Positions 13,520 through 20,581 of a stretch of 25,419 bases of DNA are shown piece by piece; within the stretch, counting starts at the first letter, position 1; the number at the start of each line of letters is the position of its first letter. The DNA is taken from positions 1 through 25,419 of IMG/VR virus record IMGVR_UViG_3300025769_000762, one strand, 5' to 3'. The notes below the pieces were generated by a model, which saw only the letters and a program-made list of their open reading frames with translations, was not told where the DNA came from and did no database searches. The translations under genes and the position numbers were made by a program. The DNA is from a virus.

Positions 13520-14507
13520 CATTGTCAGAGAAGTTTTCCCCAGGGCAGAAGTATTAGACGCTGCTCTGGCGTATCCTATTACGGACTTTGGTTGGGATGT
13601 AAATGTTCCTCGTAGCACAACTTTTTGCAATTTTGAGGATCCGCAGTATCGTTTAGTAATTAATCTGCAGGACATGTTAACTCGTTATGAAGATCACAAA
13701 GTCCCAAGCGAACTTACTAAACTGCATCAGCATTTTGAAAAAAACAATTTTCCCATGGATCGTATTATTGTATTGATCTGGCCCTTGGGTATTAAAAAAG
13801 ATTGGCCCAAGGACAGTTTTCATTTAATTGAATTTAGCAGTCATCAATATGAAACTTGGTGCAGTTATAAAAGCGCAGAAGATGTATTGCGTGAAGCGTT
13901 TAGTAGAGAATATAAAGACTTTGAATACAACTTTGTTTGTCCACAGCGTATCTACAAGCCACATCGTGCAGCATTAGACAGTATGCTAGATATTGGTAAT
14001 GTAAGTTTGCAAACCAAGGGTAAAGAACTTGCATATCCTAATTTTAGTGTAGAAGAGTACGACAACACTTATGATAATCTCGCTAACTTACTTGCGATGC
14101 GTAAGAACTATAACACTGCATTGTTTACTATTGTTAGCGAAAGTCAGTATAGTGAAGAATTTGGAATCATTACTGAAAAAACATTTAATGCTATTGTAGC
14201 AGGACATCCGTTTTTAATGTGTGCGCACCGGCATGCATTGGAGCATATTCGTCATTATGGATTTCAAACATACAATTACATTTTTGATGAAGCATATGAC
14301 GATTTAGATAATGTTGTTCGTATGAAGGACATGGTGAATAGCAATTGGCACTTTACAAAAGAACGCATGTGTGCAGTTGAGATGCAGAAAATATTTGAGG
14401 ATCTGCAAGGATTGATTAACTACAACAGAGATTACTTTTTTGATCAGTTTGGTGACCAAATGATTGACGAACTTAGAATGGATTTGTTAGACATGTGGGG
14501 TAAATGA
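13503..14507 (+). CDS. Glycosyltransferase-like protein (exostosin/GT10-like tail)
   Basis: The frame opens with GTG 13503 (334 residues), overlapping the SWIM gene; the exact start is uncertain, since no ATG occurs before about residue 58 (13674). The recognisable part is C-terminal: 'FTIVSESQYSEEFGIITEKTFNAIVAGHPFLMCAHRHALEHIRHYGFQTYNYIFDEAYDDLDN', with the 'T-E-K-x-x-x-a-x-x-x-x-h-P-x-x' donor-binding signature seen in exostosin and GT10-like enzymes and in many marine phage proteins, followed by 'LR-x-x-GF-x-T-x-...-DE-x-YD'. It shares this whole block with 14799-15737. Sugar specificity is unknown. Confidence 0.6.
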   Translation: MKHWTNIVREVFPRAEVLDAALAYPITDFGWDVNVPRSTTFCNFEDPQYRLVINLQDMLTRYEDHKVPSELTKLHQHFEKNNFPMDRIIVLIWPLGIKKDWPKDSFHLIEFSSHQYETWCSYKSAEDVLREAFSREYKDFEYNFVCPQRIYKPHRAALDSMLDIGNVSLQTKGKELAYPNFSVEEYDNTYDNLANLLAMRKNYNTALFTIVSESQYSEEFGIITEKTFNAIVAGHPFLMCAHRHALEHIRHYGFQTYNYIFDEAYDDLDNVVRMKDMVNSNWHFTKERMCAVEMQKIFEDLQGLINYNRDYFFDQFGDQMIDELRMDLLDMWGK

Positions 14508-14812
14508 TGGCACTGCCTAGACAGAAAAAGAATTGGGATCAAGATGCTGCATTGTTGTTTATGGAAAACCTAAACATGATGGTGCCCTACTATTTGATGG
14601 CTAGTTATGCTTATTACAAACAAGACGATCCTATTTTTAGCGATGCATTCTTTGATAACATGGGCAAGACAATGCTGGAACGCTGGGACGATATTGAACA
14701 CTGGCACAAAGAATACATTAACAAAGGTGACCTAGAAGCAGGCACATTCCTGGGAGAATATCCTACTAGAGTCGAAGGCGCATTAAGAAGTTTGAGAAAT
14801 GACAAAGTATGA
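14504..14812 (+). CDS. Unknown protein, about 102 residues
   Basis: It starts at ATG 14504, overlapping the preceding stop by four bases; a second ATG follows at once. The protein is soluble, helical and rich in aromatic residues: 'DQDAALLFMENLNMMVPYYLMASYAYYKQDDPIFSDAFFDNMGKTMLERWDDIEHWHKEYINKGDLEAGTFLG'. No motif is recognised. It lies between two paralogous glycosyltransferase-like genes and overlaps both, so it may be a partner of one of them. Confidence 0.7.
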   Translation: MMALPRQKKNWDQDAALLFMENLNMMVPYYLMASYAYYKQDDPIFSDAFFDNMGKTMLERWDDIEHWHKEYINKGDLEAGTFLGEYPTRVEGALRSLRNDKV

Positions 14813-15737
14813 TTTAGACAATCCTCCTCCTGAAGGACTGAATCAAATGCCGAAACAACCACCTGGTCGGATTAAAACAGATCTTACTATTAATCACAGC
14901 GTTGAAACAGGATGGCCTGTTAGGAAATTTAACTTACCAGCACATATATATCTTCAAGATGACCTTACATACAAGTCGGGAAAAATATTAGAACTCGAGA
15001 AATATATAGATTATTATGGAGATAACATTGATCAGGTAACTTTTTATGTTTGGCATAATCATCTGAGTACATTTTATCCATCATTAAATTTTGTATATTT
15101 TCCAAAATTTCATTACAATCATTTTCTAGAATACGTCAATAATCATGTGCCGGATAATTTTATATTCAATGAGCAAAAAGAATTTGTTTTCTTGTGTTTA
15201 AATATGAATCGCAGGCCGCACAGAGACAAAACTGTGCGACTGCTAGAAAATATGCCTAGTAGATTAATAAGTTATAAGTCTATGGGATTAGAAATACCTA
15301 ATCATAAAGATATGACACACACAGAATATAATACACAAGATAGTATGCACGAAGCAAACATTATAAATCTAACACAACTACAGCCTGTATATAATCGTTG
15401 CCAGTTCAGTGTTGTGACCGAAACTAGATATATCTTACCTTATGATTTTATAACAGAAAAAACAATACAGTGCTTTGTTGCGCTACATCCTGCACTTTAT
15501 GTAAGTAACAAAGGGCATGTTCAGGAACTTAGAAACTATGGATTTGATGTATTTGATGATGTGTTTGACCATAGCTACGACACACTGGAAGATGATAAAC
15601 GAATAGAACATATGGTAGAAAGTAATAGAGCAGTTCTTGAAAAAGGAATACCTAATTATAGTGACCTTAAAGATAGATTATTATCAAACAGACGGCATTA
15701 CTTGGATCCTAAGTGTCCGCTATATGAGGTAAAATAA
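14799..15737 (+). CDS. Glycosyltransferase-like protein, paralogue of 13503-14507
   Basis: The protein has 312 residues. Near residue 125 is 'EFVFLCLNMNRRPHRDKTVRLLENMP', a strand followed by 'N-x-R-x-H-R', then 'QFSVVTETRYILPYDFITEKTIQCFVALHPALYVSNKGHVQELRNYGFDVFDDVFDHSYDTLEDDKRIEHMV', the same TEK donor block as in the paralogue. By eye it is richer in A+T than its neighbours, which may mark a recently acquired gene. The start overlaps the unknown gene by 14 bases. Likely a sugar transferase that modifies a surface or virion component. Confidence 0.62.
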   Translation: MTKYDLDNPPPEGLNQMPKQPPGRIKTDLTINHSVETGWPVRKFNLPAHIYLQDDLTYKSGKILELEKYIDYYGDNIDQVTFYVWHNHLSTFYPSLNFVYFPKFHYNHFLEYVNNHVPDNFIFNEQKEFVFLCLNMNRRPHRDKTVRLLENMPSRLISYKSMGLEIPNHKDMTHTEYNTQDSMHEANIINLTQLQPVYNRCQFSVVTETRYILPYDFITEKTIQCFVALHPALYVSNKGHVQELRNYGFDVFDDVFDHSYDTLEDDKRIEHMVESNRAVLEKGIPNYSDLKDRLLSNRRHYLDPKCPLYEVK

Positions 15738-15914
15738 ATGGATGAAGCACAAGAACTTAGCCAACGATTATCAGTTGTGCTAACTGAGATTCGTGATATA
15801 ATGGAAAAACGCAAAGAACGTGTAGAACAATTGCGCGAACAAATTTCATTTATTGAAAATGAAAATGAAGATTTAGAACGAAAAATTAATGAATTAATTC
15901 GGGATGCTTTTTAA
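15738..15914 (+). CDS. 58-residue coiled-coil protein
   Basis: The frame runs from ATG 15738 (ribosome-binding site GAGGT about eight bases upstream) to TAA 15912-15914, which overlaps the next ATG (TAATG). The product is almost wholly heptad-like: it starts MDEAQELSQRLSVVLTEIRD and continues IMEKRKERVEQLREQISFIE, then ENEDLERKINELIRDAF. Charged e/g positions and leucine, valine and isoleucine at a/d suggest a dimeric coiled coil. Function unknown; it may be a partner of the exonuclease that follows. Confidence 0.75.
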   Translation: MDEAQELSQRLSVVLTEIRDIMEKRKERVEQLREQISFIENENEDLERKINELIRDAF

Positions 15915-16453
15915 TGACTATACATGCAATGATTGATTTAGAAACATTGGACACAGGTGTTAACAGTGTAATACTAACCTGTGGTGCTATTAAGTTTGAT
16001 CCGCTTAGTGATGCAGATCCATATGCAGAAATGTATCACCGTATTAGTGTAGATGACCAAACTGAACTAGGACGAACTGTCGACGACGGCACTATTGCCT
16101 GGTGGGGAACACAGCCAGAAGAAATTTGGCAAGAAGCATTAGGTGACGAAGATCGTGTTGGTGTAGATGAGTTTATCCGTGATTTGCAACGTTGGGTAGT
16201 AGGCGTGGATGTTATTTGGGCTCAAGGCTATGGCTTTGATATTACTATTATTGAAACACTGCTAACACAAAAAGGACATAACAAGCCTTGGAACTTTTGG
16301 AACCTGCGTGATAGCAGAACACTGTTTCAACTTATGCCAAAAGATCCTCGTAAAGCAATGAACTTTGCGGCACACAATGCATTGGAAGATTGCAGAGCGC
16401 AAGCAAAATGTGTTCAGTATTGTTATAGAGAATTAGGCATCGAAAAAGGTTGA
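15914..16453 (+). CDS. 3'-5' exonuclease, DexA/RNase T-like (DEDDh)
   Basis: The protein has 179 residues. Motif Exo I is 'HAMIDLETLDTG' with D8 and E10. Exo II is 'WAQGYGFDITIIETLL' with D109. Exo III is 'FAAHNALEDCRAQAKCV' with H154 and D159, the DEDDh type. The segment 'TIAWWGTQP' is typical of the T4 DexA-like 3'-5' exonuclease family found in T4-like phages. It would degrade DNA 3' ends, for host DNA breakdown or nucleotide recycling. The TGA stop is inside the TTGACA of cassette E. Confidence 0.85.
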   Translation: MTIHAMIDLETLDTGVNSVILTCGAIKFDPLSDADPYAEMYHRISVDDQTELGRTVDDGTIAWWGTQPEEIWQEALGDEDRVGVDEFIRDLQRWVVGVDVIWAQGYGFDITIIETLLTQKGHNKPWNFWNLRDSRTLFQLMPKDPRKAMNFAAHNALEDCRAQAKCVQYCYRELGIEKG

Positions 16454-16504
16454 CAGAACTTCTATTCGTGTTAATATGTATAGTAAGTTGATTTTGAGGA
16501 GAGA
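16450..16504 (+). promoter_or_regulatory. Early promoter/leader cassette E
   Basis: TTGACA 16450-16455, 16-base spacer, TAATAT 16472-16477, AGTAAGTTG from 16482, ribosome-binding site GAGGAGAGA 16496-16504, ATG 16509. The -35 box shares its TGA with the exonuclease stop codon. Confidence 0.88.
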
Positions 16505-16508
16505 CAAA

Positions 16509-16709
16509 ATGTCACATAAAGTTACAATTTATCGTTATGAAGATGATGGCGCAAAGATTAAAGTTCACATCACTGACAAATTTGATTGTGAAAAAGAAGC
16601 AGAAAGATTTGCATATGCTGATCCTTTTGTTCTAGCAGAACATCAATTTGACATGTATAAAGAAGATAACATGCTGTGTGGTTCTGGATATTATGCTGAA
16701 ATACGATAA
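16509..16709 (+). CDS. 66-residue unknown protein
   Basis: I start the gene at ATG 16509, four bases after the cassette E ribosome-binding site; the in-frame ATG at 16476 falls inside the promoter. The protein begins 'MSHKVTIYRYEDDGAKIKVHITDKFDCEKEAERFAYADPFVLAEHQFDMYKEDNMLCGSGYYAEIR', with two beta strands, a helix and a final strand. Two cysteines. No family is recognised. It is flanked by cassettes on both sides, so it is a single-gene transcription unit or a relay in a longer one. Confidence 0.7.
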   Translation: MSHKVTIYRYEDDGAKIKVHITDKFDCEKEAERFAYADPFVLAEHQFDMYKEDNMLCGSGYYAEIR

Positions 16710-16714
16710 AAAGG

Positions 16715-16780
16715 TTGACATACATACTACAGATGTTATTATATAAGAGTAAGTTAAACAAATGATGTTGGAGAGAGAGA
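16715..16780 (+). promoter_or_regulatory. Early promoter/leader cassette F
   Basis: TTGACA 16715-16720, 16-base spacer, TATTAT 16737-16742, AGTAAGTT from 16748, ribosome-binding site GGAGAGAGAGA 16770-16780, ATG 16782. Its leader is about ten bases longer than in cassettes A, B and E. Confidence 0.85.
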
Positions 16781-16781
16781 C

Positions 16782-17816
16782 ATGTCATATGTTCTAGTAA
16801 AAAGCGGAGAATACAGGAACCGCACAGTAAAGAATACTGTTTTCCCTGTTATTAAGAATTTCCAGTTTGGCGCAAACGGCGGATACATCACAGTTGATGG
16901 GTCAAGTGTGTTTGGTGCAGAATTTTCAAAAGTTCGCATTAAAACAACTCAGGATCAACTTGATTTTGTCGGACAAGATGTTTTCAATAAACAAGAAAAC
17001 GTTAAGGTCGAAGTTGCTGCCTCTTCTACATTTACAAAAGAGCAAGACGATCAGCGTATGAAAGAAATAGGCAATCGTTTTGAGATACTGGATCAGATGA
17101 CCAAGTCGCTTGTAAAAAGTGATATTCGTGCGTTAATTGTTACTGGACCTCCAGGTGTTGGTAAGAGTTATGGTGTAGAAGAAGAACTTACTAAGAGTTC
17201 ACTTTTCGGAGATATGACAAATCAACGGCGTAAATACGAAGTAGTAAAAGGTGCAATGACTGCACTAGGTCTTTACGCTAAACTGTATGAATACTCAGAC
17301 AAAGGCAACGTGCTTGTGTTTGATGATTGTGATAGCGTATTGATGGATGACCTCGCACTAAACATTCTCAAGGCTGCACTTGATAGCGGCAAGAAGCGGA
17401 TGATTTACTGGAATGCAGAGAGTAATAAACTGCGTAGCGAAGGCATCCCAGATAAGTTTGAATTTAAAGGCAGTGCTTGCTTTATTACAAACATTAAATT
17501 TGAGAATGTGCGTAGCAAGAAACTGCAGGATCACCTAGAAGCATTGCAGTCACGCTGTCACTACTTGGATCTTACACTGGACACTATGCGTGATAAGATC
17601 CTGCGTGTAAAGCAGATTGCAAAAGTTGGTGACCTGTTTAAGGATTACAGTTTCGATCTTGAAGAAGAAAAAGAGATCATCGACTTTATTGCTGATAACT
17701 GTAACAAGTTCCGTGAGGTAAGTTTGCGGATGGCACTTAAAGTTGCCGATCTTAAAAACATCTCACCAAACAACTGGCGTGCGCTTGCAGAAAGCACTTG
17801 TATGAAACGAGTGTAA
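16782..17816 (+). CDS. AAA-type ATPase
   Basis: The protein has 344 residues. An N-terminal part of about 110 residues (basic beta-rich, then helical 'EQDDQRMKEIGNRFEILDQMTKSLVKSDI') precedes a single ATPase domain. Walker A is GPPGVGKS (122-129), Walker B is 'NVLVFDDCDSVL' with DDCD at 181-184, and a sensor-like 'SACFITNIKF' and arginine 'ALQSRCHYLDL' follow. Proteins of this architecture occur in many T4-like marine phages near replication genes; the role may be remodelling of a replication or packaging complex, and it is not the gp44 clamp-loader ATPase. It is driven by cassette F, and the structured gap 17817-17927 follows it. Confidence 0.8.
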   Translation: MSYVLVKSGEYRNRTVKNTVFPVIKNFQFGANGGYITVDGSSVFGAEFSKVRIKTTQDQLDFVGQDVFNKQENVKVEVAASSTFTKEQDDQRMKEIGNRFEILDQMTKSLVKSDIRALIVTGPPGVGKSYGVEEELTKSSLFGDMTNQRRKYEVVKGAMTALGLYAKLYEYSDKGNVLVFDDCDSVLMDDLALNILKAALDSGKKRMIYWNAESNKLRSEGIPDKFEFKGSACFITNIKFENVRSKKLQDHLEALQSRCHYLDLTLDTMRDKILRVKQIAKVGDLFKDYSFDLEEEKEIIDFIADNCNKFREVSLRMALKVADLKNISPNNWRALAESTCMKRV

Positions 17817-17840
17817 CGGTTGTTAAAAATTTGACGGTTT

Positions 17841-17915
17841 GGGCCGCGGCTCCTCTCTCCTCTCTCCTCCAATCGCGGTCCTGGGTGGGTAGTTTAGAAA
17901 TAGACTACCCACTCA
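17841..17915 (+). ncRNA. Candidate structured anti-Shine-Dalgarno RNA (two abutting hairpins)
   Basis: Hairpin 1: GGGCCGCG 17841-17848 pairs with CGCGGTCC 17874-17881 (8 bp, one G-U), exposing a 25-base loop made almost only of C and T. In the loop, CTCCTCTCT is repeated, and TCTCTCC occurs twice. Hairpin 2 starts at the next base: TGGGTGGGTAGT 17882-17893 with ACTACCCACTCA 17904-17915 (12 bp, one G-U). No T-run follows, so this is not a normal terminator. The loop is complementary to the GGAGAGA ribosome-binding sites of five early cassettes, by up to ten bases for cassette B. No promoter is visible directly upstream, so it would be made as part of the ATPase transcript's 3' end or processed from it. 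Expression is unproven. Confidence 0.5.
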
Positions 17916-17927
17916 CTTTATGTTATA

Positions 17928-18584
17928 ATGGATATTATGCTTTATACAGTTGGCGACAGTTTTACATACGGACAAGAATTACCCAATCCAGAACAGCAAG
18001 CCTGGCCTGTGTTACTTGCTGATCGTCTTGGTTACCGTTTGATTAATGATGGCAGACCTGGTGTTGGCAATGAGTACATTGTGAAACAGACTATTAAAGC
18101 AGTTGCCAAGTACAAACCAGAACTAGTAGTTGTTGCTTGGACAAGTTGTGGCAGACAAGAGCATGCTGATGAATGGGGTGCTTATGACATATGGCCCGGA
18201 TGTAGTAGTCGTGTGTTTGATGAAGATCCCAAACTGCAATATCGCAAAGAACTTATTAAATATATTACTGTGAATAACAATGCCGAGCATGAATACAGGC
18301 GTTGGTTGCGGCAAGTTATACTTTTACAAAGTTTCTTGCAAAATCACAGCATAGAGTATATAATGTGTAATGTGTTTGATAATCAGCACCGTTTTGGCAA
18401 ACACTATAAAGACAATCAAGGATACTACGAACTGATAGACCATACTAAGTTTGTGGGTTGGCCCATGGATGGATTTGTTGAATGGGCATATGATACACCG
18501 CATGGGCCCGGCGGACATCCACTGGAACAAGGCCACAAACAAATAGCGGAAAAGATACATGAAGCCTGCAATAGTACATGTTAA
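17928..18584 (+). CDS. SGNH/GDSL-family hydrolase-like protein
   Basis: The protein has 218 residues (ATG 17928; ATG 17937 would also work, giving 215). Block I is 'LYTVGDSFTYGQE' with the nucleophile serine at residue 11. Block II/III glycine and asparagine are in 'INDGRPGVGNEYI'. Block V is 'HGPGGHPLEQGHKQIAEKI' near the end, where the HP histidine completes the catalytic pair but the usual aspartate before it is a glycine. Such proteins de-acetylate or esterify glycans or lipids. No good ribosome-binding site is seen. TATAAT at 17924-17929 overlaps the start and could be a promoter for a leaderless transcript. The end overlaps the UvsW start by 26 bases. Confidence 0.72.
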   Translation: MDIMLYTVGDSFTYGQELPNPEQQAWPVLLADRLGYRLINDGRPGVGNEYIVKQTIKAVAKYKPELVVVAWTSCGRQEHADEWGAYDIWPGCSSRVFDEDPKLQYRKELIKYITVNNNAEHEYRRWLRQVILLQSFLQNHSIEYIMCNVFDNQHRFGKHYKDNQGYYELIDHTKFVGWPMDGFVEWAYDTPHGPGGHPLEQGHKQIAEKIHEACNSTC

Positions 18585-20016
18585 AGACGAAGTGAACTGT
18601 AAGATCGAAGGACTTGACTTGGATACTCGCAAGAAGTTATCCAACATGTTCAAGTATGAGATTCCTTATGCACGTTACTTGCCCGCTGTTAAACTTGGTC
18701 GCTGGGATGGCAAAAAAGCATTCTTTCAACTGGGCGGTAGCACATACATTAACCTACTGCCAGATATTCTTCCTGTGCTAGTATCACAAGGATATGACAT
18801 AACACTAAATGATACTCGTGATTATCAGTGCGAGTTTGTGTTAGAGCCTGTTGATGAAAATACATTTGCAGATACAGTATGGCCCAAAGGGCACCCAATG
18901 GCAGGGCAACCTATTGTGTTGCGTGACTATCAGATCGAAACAATCAATAACTTCTTAACTAATCCACAAAGCCTACAAGAGATCGCTACAGGTGCAGGCA
19001 AGACACTGATGACTGCAGCACTGAGTAAGAGTGTTGAGAACTATGGACGCAGTGTTGTTATTGTTCCTAACAAAAGCCTAGTAACACAAACAGAAGAAGA
19101 CTATGTTAACATGGGCTTGGATGTTGGAGTGTACTATGGTGACCGTAAAGAGTTTGGAAGAACACATACTATCTGTACTTGGCAAAGTCTAAACATTCTA
19201 CTAAAGAACACAAAGAATGCAGTAGCACCTATAAGCATTGGTGAGTTTTTAGAGGATGTGGTGTGCATTATGGTGGATGAGGTGCATATGGCTAAAGCAG
19301 ACGCTCTCACAGCCCTGCTAACGGGCGTAATGAGCCACATACCCATACGTTGGGGACTAACAGGCACAGTACCTAAAGAGAAGTTTGAGAGTGTAGGCAT
19401 TGTGTGTAGTATTGGTCCTGTTATCAATCAAATCAGTGCAAAAGAACTACAGGACAAAGGTGTGCTTGCACAGTGTCATGTTAATGTTGTACAAATGATT
19501 GACACAGTAGTACACACAAATTATCAAAGTGAGCTTAAATACTTGTTAGAGGACAAGGATAGACTGGACTATATTGCAGGCTTGTGTGACAGTATTAAAG
19601 ACACGGGCAATACACTTATACTAGTAGATCGTATTGCGGCAGGCAATGAACTAGCAACTAGAATACCAGACAGTGTATTTGTATCAGGGAGTACAAAGGG
19701 TGCAGACAGAAAAGCAGAATATGACGAGGTATCAACTGCTACAGGAAAGGTTATCATCGCGACCTACGGTGTTGCGGCTGTTGGTATCAATATTCCTCGC
19801 ATCTTTAATCTGGTGCTTGTTGAGCCCGGTAAAAGTTTTGTTCGCGTTATCCAAAGTATTGGGCGTGGAATTCGTAAAGCGGAAGATAAAGACTTTGTTC
19901 AAATCTGGGACATAACCAGTACAGCAAAATACGCTAAAAGACATTTAACAAAAAGAAAAGCCTTTTATAAAGAGGCTAATTATCCATTTACAGTAGAGAA
20001 AGCGGATTGGAATTAA
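18559..20016 (+). CDS. uvsW: UvsW-type ATP-dependent DNA/RNA helicase
   Basis: The protein has 485 residues. Like T4 UvsW it has an N-terminal DNA-binding part ('RYLPAVKLGRWDGKKAFF' matches 'RFRYGNWDGRIRLL'), then an SF2 core: Q motif region 'RDYQIETINNF', Walker A ATGAGKT (143-149), DEVH box (240-243), 'LTGT' (267-270), 'VSGSTKGADRKAEY', motif V 'IIATYGVAAVGINIPR' and the motif VI 'QSIGRGIRKAED'. UvsW unwinds R-loops and branched structures, promotes recombination-dependent replication and shuts off origin replication. Length and motif order match T4-like phage members (about 500 residues), so I am confident. It overlaps the SGNH gene and is followed by the ClpP-like gene with a one-base gap. 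Confidence 0.92.
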   Translation: MKPAIVHVKDEVNCKIEGLDLDTRKKLSNMFKYEIPYARYLPAVKLGRWDGKKAFFQLGGSTYINLLPDILPVLVSQGYDITLNDTRDYQCEFVLEPVDENTFADTVWPKGHPMAGQPIVLRDYQIETINNFLTNPQSLQEIATGAGKTLMTAALSKSVENYGRSVVIVPNKSLVTQTEEDYVNMGLDVGVYYGDRKEFGRTHTICTWQSLNILLKNTKNAVAPISIGEFLEDVVCIMVDEVHMAKADALTALLTGVMSHIPIRWGLTGTVPKEKFESVGIVCSIGPVINQISAKELQDKGVLAQCHVNVVQMIDTVVHTNYQSELKYLLEDKDRLDYIAGLCDSIKDTGNTLILVDRIAAGNELATRIPDSVFVSGSTKGADRKAEYDEVSTATGKVIIATYGVAAVGINIPRIFNLVLVEPGKSFVRVIQSIGRGIRKAEDKDFVQIWDITSTAKYAKRHLTKRKAFYKEANYPFTVEKADWN

Positions 20017-20017
20017 C

Positions 20018-20581
20018 ATGAGTGAAGATTCAAGACCTAAACTAGGCGAAACTATGTATAACAATGGAGTTGCTTATTTTTATGAGCAGTTCAATAATAA
20101 AAGCACGGCACCGTTTGTGACTTGGATCATTGAGCAGAATATGCTACCAGCTAATCAGCGTCCTAAAGAACTTACACTTATTATCAATAGCCCAGGTGGT
20201 AGTGTGCATGCTGCATTTGCACTTATTGATACTATGAAGGGCAGTAAGATTCCTATTCGTACTGTTGGACTAGGGCTTATTGCAAGTTGTGGTATCCTAA
20301 CATTTATGGCTGGCACAAAAGGTCGCCGTGTTGTTACGCCTAATACAAGTATCCTTAGTCACCAATACAGTTGGGGATCACGCGGTAAAGAACATGAACT
20401 GTTTGCTACAATGCGCGAGTTTGAACTTAGTAGTGAGCGTATGCTAGAACATTATAAGAAATGCACAGGCTTGACCGAAAAGAAGATCCGCGAAGTATTG
20501 CTTCCTGCAGAAGATAAATGGCTTAGTGCAGAGGAAGCAAAGAAATACGGCATTGCTGATAAAATCGTAGAGGTATATTGA
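20018..20581 (+). CDS. clpP: ClpP-like serine protease
   Basis: The protein has 187 residues, close to the usual ClpP length. 'LTLIINSPGGSVHAAFALIDTM' is the oxyanion-strand signature (PGGSV). The nucleophile is S90 in 'GLGLIASCGILTFMAG' (canonical ClpP G-x-A-A-S-M). H115 is in 'NTSILSHQYSWG'. D166 is in 'LLPAEDKWLSAEEAKKYGIADKIV', and the ending 'YGIADKIVE' is typical. All three catalytic residues are present, so the protease is probably active. It could degrade host regulators with a host ATPase or act as a prohead protease; T4-like phages normally use gp21 for the latter. The stop overlaps the next start (TGATG). Confidence 0.88.
   Translation: MSEDSRPKLGETMYNNGVAYFYEQFNNKSTAPFVTWIIEQNMLPANQRPKELTLIINSPGGSVHAAFALIDTMKGSKIPIRTVGLGLIASCGILTFMAGTKGRRVVTPNTSILSHQYSWGSRGKEHELFATMREFELSSERMLEHYKKCTGLTEKKIREVLLPAEDKWLSAEEAKKYGIADKIVEVY

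Noticed and set aside
9858-16755. GTAAGT inside AGTAAGTT resembles a eukaryotic 5' splice site.
   Set aside because: The sites lie in bacterial-type promoters next to short leaders. There is no branch point or acceptor, and the genes are intact without splicing.
16782-17816. Assignment of the AAA ATPase as gp44, the large clamp-loader subunit.
   Set aside because: The N-terminal 110 residues and the motif context do not match gp44, and it is not adjacent to gp62.
17820-17860. A seventh early cassette (TTGTTA or TTGACG after the ATPase stop).
   Set aside because: No -10 box occurs 16 bases later; that stretch is the C/T loop. AGTAAGTT is also absent.
17882-17920. Second hairpin as a rho-independent terminator for the AAA ATPase.
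   Set aside because: The stem is strong but is followed by CTTTATG, with no T-run, so it is not a standard terminator.
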